A stretch of DNA of 6,567 nt from Euryarchaeota archaeon UBA53 (GTDB lineage Archaea > Thermoplasmatota > Poseidoniia > Poseidoniales > Poseidoniaceae): the NCBI GenBank assembly GCA_002507425.1, contig DAZU01000126.1, forward strand, positions 1 through 6,567, in the 5' to 3' direction. Position 1 is the stretch's first letter. Each line of letters begins with the position of its first letter. A program made the translations under genes and the position numbers. Positions 1-5,496 of this stretch are shown one piece after another. The notes beneath the pieces are model-generated. The model was not told where the DNA came from. It worked only from the letters and a program-made list of their open reading frames with translations, and searched no databases.

Positions 1-3
1 GCT

Positions 4-1581
4 ATGCGATCGGTAATGAGAAGATTTCAGTCCGATACTCAAACCACAAATCAACTAAGCCAAAATCAACAAACTGCTAGACAGGACATCCCAGTAAAGA
101 AGGTCGAGAAACTTTCTGAGTTAGCAGCAGATGATAAAAATGTGGAAATCGAAGTAGAAATTTGTACACACAACCCTCGAACAACAATGGTGAGGGGGGA
201 AGAAAAAATAGTCCCATTTGGCTTACTGGAAGATATGCCATGGGGTGATAAATCTTCTAGAAATCGATGGGAATTCAAGGACTGGGGAAATAACTCAAAC
301 CTAACACCCGGTGCTGTTGTTAGATTAGAAGGAGTTTCTGTAAACGAATATCAGGGACGCATGAGTCTAAATATCAACCAAGGTAGCAGGGTTGTGGTTC
401 TAAAAGAAGGAACTAGAGTTGTTGAAACTCCGGGAGAGCCAATTGAAATAAATAGGATTAAACACGAAGGACCCGTTACCATTGTTGGAAGATTATTGGC
501 TTCAAGGGAAGATGTTCTTCATCGAAGAGATGGGTCCGGATCTATTGACATTGTAAGGGGGAGATTAGCAGATTCTAGTGGAGCTATCGGTTTCCTGTCT
601 TGGGAACCGTTTGACCACAAAGTAGGAACTCTGTTAAAAATTGAAAATGCAATGGTCAAAGTATTTAGAAATACACCTGAGATAAATATTAGTTCTTCTG
701 CGAAAATTGAGGTTTTTCATGACTCAAACTTTGCATCAGCAGACGACTTAATAGCGCGGTCGGTAAGTAAAATCGAGGATTTAACCGACGGTTCGAGAGA
801 CGTTGAGATTATTGTAGAGATACAGAAAATGATTAGAAGAGATTTCGAAACAAAAGAAGGAGAGAACAAAAGTGTATGGTCAGGAGATATAGCAGATCCT
901 ACTGGGAAATGCCGATGCTCAATTTGGGCTGAGCCTCCTTTTGATATTGAGCAAACACCTGTCGTTGTGAGATTGAAAGGGGCACGAGTGAGGGCCTGGC
1001 AAGGTATCCCAGACATTACGATTGACGACGTTTCACAAATCGAATTATTAGCGGCTCCACCATGGGGTGATGATGTAGATTTAGCGGACCACGTTGTAGA
1101 AGTTCCACTAACAGATCTTTCCACTGGTGCTAGTAGAGTAGGAATCTCCACAACAGGATTTGTAGTATCAATAAGGGATGATTCAGGGATTATAAGCAGG
1201 TGTAGTGAGTGTCGAAGAGTTCTAAGAAACGGATTATGCTCTCTCAACACATGTACATCATACGAAGGAGTTAGTGACGTTCGTCTGAGGTTGGTAATGG
1301 ATGATGGAAGCTCTACAATCTCTCTAATTGTGAACAAGCAAGCCTCAGAATCACTCCTGGGAATTGATCAAGAAGGTATATCCAAACAATTAGAGGAAAA
1401 TGGTGATATGCACTTTGTTCAGATGCTTCGTGAAAAGCTTCTGGGCAGGCAATTAAAAGCATCTGGAAGGACCATTGTCGATGATCAAGGTGCAATGTTA
1501 CTTTCGGATAATGTTGAATTGATAGAGGTTGATTCAGTGTTAGAAGCAGCTGAGCTAAGAGCAAAATGGGGTGTAATCTAA
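4..1581 (+). CDS. rpa: Replication protein A large subunit, multi-OB-fold ssDNA-binding protein (start uncertain)
   Basis: Binds and protects single-stranded DNA during replication, repair and recombination. The 525-aa reading suggests about four OB folds: residues ~33-135 (ending in a GAVVRLEGVSV / YQGRMSL strand pair), ~150-240, ~255-350 (VVRLKGARV / WQGIPDI) and ~370-515. The last is interrupted by a knuckle C400-x2-C403-x8-C412-x4-C417 in a segment reading SGIISRC then CRRVLRNG. That segment, and the linker before it (PPWGDDVD), strongly recall haloarchaeal RPA. Residues 1-30 are Q/N/T-rich and probably disordered. The frame is open at base 1 (GCT codon), so the true start may be ATG 4, ATG 16 or outside the window; no ribosome binding site can be seen. 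The next gene overlaps its stop and encodes an RPA partner, as in rpa-rpap operons. Function is secure; the exact N-terminus is not. Confidence 0.92.
   Translation: MRSVMRRFQSDTQTTNQLSQNQQTARQDIPVKKVEKLSELAADDKNVEIEVEICTHNPRTTMVRGEEKIVPFGLLEDMPWGDKSSRNRWEFKDWGNNSNLTPGAVVRLEGVSVNEYQGRMSLNINQGSRVVVLKEGTRVVETPGEPIEINRIKHEGPVTIVGRLLASREDVLHRRDGSGSIDIVRGRLADSSGAIGFLSWEPFDHKVGTLLKIENAMVKVFRNTPEINISSSAKIEVFHDSNFASADDLIARSVSKIEDLTDGSRDVEIIVEIQKMIRRDFETKEGENKSVWSGDIADPTGKCRCSIWAEPPFDIEQTPVVVRLKGARVRAWQGIPDITIDDVSQIELLAAPPWGDDVDLADHVVEVPLTDLSTGASRVGISTTGFVVSIRDDSGIISRCSECRRVLRNGLCSLNTCTSYEGVSDVRLRLVMDDGSSTISLIVNKQASESLLGIDQEGISKQLEENGDMHFVQMLREKLLGRQLKASGRTIVDDQGAMLLSDNVELIEVDSVLEAAELRAKWGVI
1568..1573 (+). 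promoter_or_regulatory. Weak Shine-Dalgarno favouring the ATG at 1581
   Basis: GGGGTG lies 7 nt before ATG 1581, inside the last codons of rpa. It partly matches the GGAGGTG consensus. With the TAATG stop-start overlap, it favours 1581 over the in-frame ATG at 1566, which would add five residues (MGCNL) before the conserved start of the protein. Confidence 0.45.
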
Positions 1582-2525
1582 TGCAGCCTGCGCGAAGAGC
1601 GAGAAGGCAGCCAGCATGGCACATGCTTGCCGCCGAGTTCGGTGAATCTACACTCCATCAACAAGGATCAGGTGAATTCGACCCGTTGTTTGTAATAACC
1701 AAACTTGGAGCAAAAGTAAACCGATTGATTGTTGCGGGCTTGTTGGAAAGACTCGAACCACGGGAGACCGCAAATGGTGCTACTCTTTGGCAAGGGCAAT
1801 TACGAGATCCATCAGGTTTGCACTATTTCGCTGTTGGAGATTATGCTCCAGAGTCCATGCGCGAGTTAGTAGTACAGCTTTCCTCAAGAATCGACACTGG
1901 AGAAACTATTATGTTGATAATGACTGCAAAAGCACGATATTTTCAAAACGAAGAAGGAGCAGTTTATACTAGTTTACGACCTGAAGAAGCTGCGATTATT
2001 CCGCGCTCTGTATATAGAGAATGGTTAGTAAAGGCCGCAAATGGAATGCTAACAAGAATCGACCTGCATGATAAAACCACCTCACTAGAAAAATCTAACG
2101 AAAGTTTTTCTTCAGCAGGAATTCCACAACACATGATCGAAGGTCTACTTTTAGCAGGGGAACATTACGGGGAAATCGACCTTGAGGCTTACAGACTAAG
2201 CATAATGCAAACCCTTGACATCGCTGAGGATAAAATGCCCTCTGAGATTACACCTAAACTCCATTCATCGCAAACCAATATAACCACTCAACAAAGTGAT
2301 GATAAAAACGATGAAATTGAGAATGCTGAAACCGATTTAAAAATTGTTTTGATGGACATAATTCAAAGACTTGATCAAGGAGAAGGGGTAGATTTTGATA
2401 CTCTTCTATCAAATGCTGAATCAAAAGGACATGATAGGGACGAGGCAGAATCGTGCCTAGACGATTTATCAGAGGACGGTTCTATTCACGAACCAAGGTT
2501 TGGTTGGTTTAAGAAAACCGTTTGA
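1581..2525 (+). CDS. rpap: RPA-associated protein (COG3390-like): OB fold plus C-terminal winged helix
   Basis: Probable partner of the RPA encoded just upstream, forming an ssDNA-binding complex. From ATG 1581 it is 314 aa. Residues 7-20 (ARRQPAWHMLAAEF) match the basic N-terminal signature I associate with haloarchaeal RPA-associated proteins (REPA...VFAAEF). An OB fold follows at ~45-140, with GAKVNRLIVAGLL, a WQGQLRDPSG strand turn, and YTSLRPE near its end. Residues ~165-215 are helical. Residues ~220-250 are an S/T/Q/D/E-rich linker. Residues ~253-312 form a winged helix ending in LSEDGSIHEPRFGWFK, similar to the C-terminus of archaeal MCM. The ATG overlaps the rpa stop codon as TAATG, so translation is likely coupled. 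An alternative start at 1566 is less likely. Family membership is by recalled motif similarity, without a database search. Confidence 0.85.
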   Translation: MQPARRARRQPAWHMLAAEFGESTLHQQGSGEFDPLFVITKLGAKVNRLIVAGLLERLEPRETANGATLWQGQLRDPSGLHYFAVGDYAPESMRELVVQLSSRIDTGETIMLIMTAKARYFQNEEGAVYTSLRPEEAAIIPRSVYREWLVKAANGMLTRIDLHDKTTSLEKSNESFSSAGIPQHMIEGLLLAGEHYGEIDLEAYRLSIMQTLDIAEDKMPSEITPKLHSSQTNITTQQSDDKNDEIENAETDLKIVLMDIIQRLDQGEGVDFDTLLSNAESKGHDRDEAESCLDDLSEDGSIHEPRFGWFKKTV

Positions 2526-2576
2526 GTGATTTTATTCCAACAGGTTCAAGTCCCAATCGCGCTCTCGTGGGTTCAC

Positions 2577-2583
2577 AGGTGAG
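2577..2583 (+). promoter_or_regulatory. Shine-Dalgarno for the 117-aa gene
   Basis: AGGTGAG lies 3 nt before ATG 2587, close to the archaeal consensus. The reading frame upstream contains no other start codon back to the in-frame TGA at 2527-2529, so the start at 2587 is well fixed. Confidence 0.7.
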
Positions 2584-2586
2584 TAT

Positions 2587-2940
2587 ATGGCGGGGAATGA
2601 TTTCTTTATTCGACCAGCTAGTGGAACATCTAGTGCTGATTGGCTAAGGCTGCCAAACGCAGACATCAATGTGATAATCACGCGCAGACTAACGAGAACT
2701 GTTCTCCATGGAGGAGAGGGTGATGACTTGGTAGATGAAGGTGCGGAATCTGCGACCTACATAGTAAAGGGCGAAATGGATTATGAAGATTACAAAAAAA
2801 TACTGAAAATGTTTAGAACAGGTCAGCCATACATTCACGATCCTTTCGAAGAAAGGGATGTGAAAGCAGTGTTTTCAAAAATGGAATACGATGGTTCAGA
2901 AAAAACGTATATTTTTGAATTTATAGAAGACATTCGTTGA
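2587..2940 (+). CDS. Small soluble protein, possible phage-tail/baseplate-adaptor-like fold, first gene of a pilus-type operon
   Basis: I do not recognise this 117-aa protein with certainty. It has no signal peptide and no membrane segment. Residues ~25-117 read as a compact alpha/beta domain: strands in INVIITRRLTRTVLHGG, an acidic turn GEGDDLVDEG, a strand ATYIVKGEM, a helix DYEDYKKILKMFRTG, then PYIHDPFEERDVKAVF and a final strand YIFEFIEDI. The order (charged turn, strand ending in G-E, helix of about 15, G-x-P, D-P, closing hydrophobic strand with acidic end) resembles the N-terminal domain of phage DNA-circularisation and tail-adaptor proteins. That is a pattern impression, not a search result. 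Its TGA overlaps the next gene's Shine-Dalgarno, tying it to the platform genes downstream. It could equally be a lineage-specific accessory subunit of that machine. Confidence 0.75.
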   Translation: MAGNDFFIRPASGTSSADWLRLPNADINVIITRRLTRTVLHGGEGDDLVDEGAESATYIVKGEMDYEDYKKILKMFRTGQPYIHDPFEERDVKAVFSKMEYDGSEKTYIFEFIEDIR

Positions 2941-2944
2941 GGAG
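2938..2944 (+). promoter_or_regulatory. Shine-Dalgarno overlapping the upstream stop codon
   Basis: TGAGGAG combines the stop codon of the 117-aa gene with a strong ribosome binding site 5 nt before ATG 2950. An in-frame TAG at 2947-2949 sits directly before that ATG, so the downstream protein cannot start earlier. The arrangement implies co-transcription and coupled translation. Confidence 0.8.
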
Positions 2945-2949
2945 TTTAG

Positions 2950-3522
2950 ATGCGTTCGCTTGAGGAGTCTAGAGAAGTACTTTACGTCATCAGAACACTT
3001 GATGTTTTGATGGGTTCAGGTGTGGGCTTAGAGGCAGCAATCCACTCAATTTCGCAAGGTGGCTATGGGATTATCTCGAAAGATTTCGCAACCCTGATGA
3101 AAAACATCAACAATGGAAAACCAATGGAAAAAGAGTTACGAGCATTGCTAAAAAAATGTGAAACAGATGGATATAGAAGAGTCATAAACACCATGCTAAA
3201 CAATGTCACTCAAAATACAGACATTATCGAAACTCTAAGAAAACAGGGAGAAAGAATGGAAGAGAGTAGGACAGAGAAAGTCAAAGAGTATATTGAAGAA
3301 CTCGGAGGTGTTCCTGAAACTTTACTCTCAATCGGGATGATAGGCCCTATTATCCTTTCAATTCTTGGAATTGCTCCCCAATTAATGGATGGAGCTGAAG
3401 CACTATTTGGATCAATTGACCAAGGCATGATGATGTCAATAGTAAATGCGGGACTAGTTCTAACCCTAATTGGGATGGCAATGATTGGTCTAAAAGCTCA
3501 CACAAAGGATCCGGGGTTGTAA
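2950..3522 (+). CDS. Short T2SSF-domain membrane platform protein (TadB / FlaJ N-half-like)
   Basis: Probable inner-membrane platform subunit of a type IV filament or Tad/Epd-like machine, working with the ATPase encoded two genes downstream. The 190-aa protein has one cytoplasmic helical T2SSF domain at ~8-115, with MGSGVGLEAAI, a NGKPMEKELRALL segment, and LRKQGERMEESR before the membrane. Two membrane segments follow: ~121-146 (VPETLLSIGMIGPIILSILG) and ~160-181 (MMSIVNAGLVLTLIGMAMIG). It lacks the N-terminal membrane helices of usual TadB (~300 aa), and its start is fixed by an immediately preceding in-frame stop, so this is not a mis-called N-terminus. With the next gene it makes up about the length of one two-domain GspF protein. 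Family is confident; TadB versus FlaJ-half naming is not. Confidence 0.87.
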   Translation: MRSLEESREVLYVIRTLDVLMGSGVGLEAAIHSISQGGYGIISKDFATLMKNINNGKPMEKELRALLKKCETDGYRRVINTMLNNVTQNTDIIETLRKQGERMEESRTEKVKEYIEELGGVPETLLSIGMIGPIILSILGIAPQLMDGAEALFGSIDQGMMMSIVNAGLVLTLIGMAMIGLKAHTKDPGL

Positions 3523-3524
3523 TA

Positions 3525-4256
3525 ATGATTTTTGGTATTTTGGAAATTTTTCGAAATGACCCTCTTCTTTTATTGATCTTAACACTTGGTATCGCATTCG
3601 CAATAGGCGGAGTTCCTCCTATAATAGAGCGAAACCGAAGGAGGAATATTGAGAATGACCTACCAGCAATGCTGGAAGCACTTTCGGATTCCTTGGGAGC
3701 CGGACTGGGGCTACAACAAGCAATGGCTGCTGAGGCAGAAAGGAACACTGGGGTTTTGGGTAAATTGTTGAAAGATACGCTAAAGGAAAGTCACGCTTCT
3801 TCATTTGATGCCGCTCTTTCTAATTTCGCAACGAAATCACGTTCGTCTCAGGTTCAACGGGTAATGCATCTAATGTCAACAGCAGTCGAACAACAGGCTC
3901 CCTTACAGAACATTCTATCCGATATGTCCAGAGACTATGAACGGCTTAATGATCTTATGAATCGTAGAGAGTCTGATTTAATGGGACGGTCTATCTTGAT
4001 CATAATGTTCGTCTCAATAGGACTACCGTTCTTGATTGCCTTCATCGTTGGGTTATTTGCACCTAGAAGCGAGGGTTACCAATTAGATAGTTTCAACTCC
4101 TCTTTTACCATGTTTTTTGGTGCTGCATCATTAATAGCAATATCTGTTAGTGGTAGAATGCTGGGCAGGATGAAGTCTACACTATGGTGGGCTCCGTTAT
4201 GGATGGCTATATCTATGTCAATTTATCATGTAGGCGTATTTGTAATAGGAGGTTGA
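3525..4256 (+). CDS. T2SSF-domain membrane platform protein (TadC / FlaJ C-half-like)
   Basis: Second platform subunit, 243 aa. It has an N-terminal membrane helix at ~12-34 (LLLLILTLGIAFAIGGVPP), a basic turn ERNRRRNIE, then a T2SSF domain at ~42-150. That domain opens with DLPAMLEALSDSLGAGLGL, the characteristic LP...L...L..G..L pattern of TadB/TadC and FlaJ. Three membrane segments follow at ~155-180, ~192-213 and ~219-242. It starts 2 nt after the previous stop with no clear Shine-Dalgarno (only GGGG at 3513-3516), so coupling to the upstream gene is likely. Its last codons contain the ribosome binding site of the ATPase gene. The protein is expected to pair with the 190-aa subunit as a heteromeric equivalent of GspF/FlaJ. 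No sign of frameshift: both genes have complete starts, complete stops and their own membrane hairpins. Confidence 0.88.
   Translation: MIFGILEIFRNDPLLLLILTLGIAFAIGGVPPIIERNRRRNIENDLPAMLEALSDSLGAGLGLQQAMAAEAERNTGVLGKLLKDTLKESHASSFDAALSNFATKSRSSQVQRVMHLMSTAVEQQAPLQNILSDMSRDYERLNDLMNRRESDLMGRSILIIMFVSIGLPFLIAFIVGLFAPRSEGYQLDSFNSSFTMFFGAASLIAISVSGRMLGRMKSTLWWAPLWMAISMSIYHVGVFVIGG
4247..4253 (+). promoter_or_regulatory. Strong Shine-Dalgarno for the secretion ATPase
   Basis: AGGAGGT is a near-perfect ribosome binding site 7 nt before ATG 4261. It lies within the last codons of the preceding platform gene and abuts its TGA. It is the strongest such site in the window, suggesting that the ATPase is translated at a higher rate than its neighbours. 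Confidence 0.85.
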
Positions 4257-4260
4257 ATTA

Positions 4261-5496
4261 ATGGAAGAGATTTTACAACAATATGGAAAAGTAACAATAT
4301 ACACTGAAGCAAATCACCCATCTCCGATGTATTATGTTGATGGTGCCGCCCAACCCAACCCATATGGAAGTCTTGCAGTTTTATTAGAGGATGATAATCT
4401 TGAGGAAGTTATGTTCAATGGCGGCGCTCAGTGTGTAAAAGTTGCACACAGAGACCATGGAATGTGTAGAACAAATATCTGGGTCGATGATGCAGAGGGT
4501 CTTGAAATATCAAAAAATATTGCTGCATATACGGCAGTTCCATTGGGAGACGGACCTGGAATGGTCCCCATTTTCGATGGCAGATTACCTGATGGAAGTA
4601 GAGTAAATGGAACAATTCCGCCTGTTTCCCCAGACGGCCCAACGTTAACAATAAGGAAATTCAGAGAAGATCCACTTACAATGATTGACCTAATCAAATT
4701 CGGAACTGTAAATCTAAGACTTGCAGCGATGATGTGGGTGTGGATTGAAGGTATAGATTCTAGACCAGCAAACTTCGTCATAGCGGGTGGAACAGGTTCT
4801 GGTAAAACTACTACATTGAATTGTTTGGGTATGTATATTCCATGGCATAAGCGATTACTAACCGTTGAAGATACTGCTGAACTGCAGGTATACCATGACC
4901 ACTGGCTGAGAATGGAAACACGCAGGGAAAGACCGGATGGAACACCCGAAGTAGACATGAATGATTGTCTCAAATCCAGCCTTAGAATGCGTCCAGATAG
5001 AATTATTGTTGGTGAAGTAAGATCAAGTGAAGCTGCTACTTTGCTCACTGCGATGAATACAGGTCATGATGGATCATTCGGTTCCTTGCACGCAAATACA
5101 GCGATGGAAACCATCACCAGAATGGTTAATCCACCGATGAATGTTCCTCCAATAATGCTTACTGGGCTGGATTTGATAATTATTCAAGCACGTCTGCAAG
5201 TAAACGGGAAAACTGTTAGAAAAATTACAGAAGTTGCCGAAATTGCTGGAATGGAAGGAGACAAACCTCGATTAAATGCAATATGGAAATATAACGCTGC
5301 AACTAATTCTATAGAAGAAACTGGTATTCCATCAAAGATGCGAGAAACCATTTGCACAGCTGCTGGAATAACTCCAGCCCAATTCGAGCAACATGTGAAA
5401 CAGAGAGAGCAAATTCTAGCAGACTTACTCAGAAGAGATATACGAGATATTGAAACGGTGACAAAAATAATTCAAGGATTCTATGCAACTCGCTAA
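4261..5496 (+). CDS. Type II/IV secretion-system ATPase (archaeal GspE/FlaI/TadA family)
   Basis: Cytoplasmic hexameric motor that powers assembly of a type IV filament or secretion through the two platform proteins encoded just upstream. The 411-aa protein has an N-terminal domain at ~1-150 (DGSRVN at 111-116, LTIRKF at 129-134) and a RecA-like domain with all expected motifs: Walker A GGTGSGKT 176-183 (K182), Asp box TVEDTAEL 201-208, Walker B RIIVGEVR 247-254 with E252, and His box GHDGSFGSLHANT 268-280. The C-terminal helical tail (QREQILADLL...IRDIETVTKIIQGFY) is typical of archaeal COG0630 ATPases. It is shorter than FlaI (about 530 aa) and closer to CpaF/TadA in length. No tetracysteine zinc site of the PilB/GspE type is visible. 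The function class is secure; which filament it builds is not, since no pilin is in view. Confidence 0.95.
   Translation: MEEILQQYGKVTIYTEANHPSPMYYVDGAAQPNPYGSLAVLLEDDNLEEVMFNGGAQCVKVAHRDHGMCRTNIWVDDAEGLEISKNIAAYTAVPLGDGPGMVPIFDGRLPDGSRVNGTIPPVSPDGPTLTIRKFREDPLTMIDLIKFGTVNLRLAAMMWVWIEGIDSRPANFVIAGGTGSGKTTTLNCLGMYIPWHKRLLTVEDTAELQVYHDHWLRMETRRERPDGTPEVDMNDCLKSSLRMRPDRIIVGEVRSSEAATLLTAMNTGHDGSFGSLHANTAMETITRMVNPPMNVPPIMLTGLDLIIIQARLQVNGKTVRKITEVAEIAGMEGDKPRLNAIWKYNAATNSIEETGIPSKMRETICTAAGITPAQFEQHVKQREQILADLLRRDIRDIETVTKIIQGFYATR

Noticed and set aside
238..1071. Exact 12-nt repeat CCATGGGGTGAT at 238-249 and 1060-1071, both encoding P-W-G-D in frame within RPA.
   Set aside because: The two copies sit at non-equivalent positions (inside the first OB fold and in the linker after the third). 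Most likely chance; no further similarity flanks them.
717..1337. Long open frame on the minus strand inside RPA (206 codons).
   Set aside because: It lies wholly opposite a well-supported gene, has no recognisable domain and no operon context; it is a shadow frame.
2508..2540. TTTAAGAAAA and TTTTATTCC near the end of the RPA partner gene as TATA-like promoter elements for the pilus operon.
   Set aside because: Neither is a good archaeal TATA box and no BRE purine tract precedes either one; an internal promoter is possible but not demonstrable.
2541..2565. GGTTCAAGTCCC followed by AATCGCGCT in the gap before the 117-aa gene, resembling a tRNA T-loop and 3' acceptor end (possible partial tRNA or att site).
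   Set aside because: The T-arm stem does not pair beyond two base pairs, no complementary 5' acceptor strand (AGCGCGA-like) lies upstream, and there is no CCA. Nothing else suggests integration here.
2543..2575. Direct repeat of GGTTCA at 2543-2548 and 2570-2575, as a possible operator.
   Set aside because: A six-base repeat is too short to support, with no symmetry and no known regulator nearby.
2950..4256. The two platform genes as one gene broken by a frameshift.
   Set aside because: Each has its own start, stop and membrane hairpins, and two-protein platforms are normal in Tad/Epd-like systems.
4428..5048. Long open frame on the minus strand inside the ATPase gene (206 codons).
   Set aside because: It is complementary to the conserved ATPase motifs and its composition looks like antisense of a real gene.
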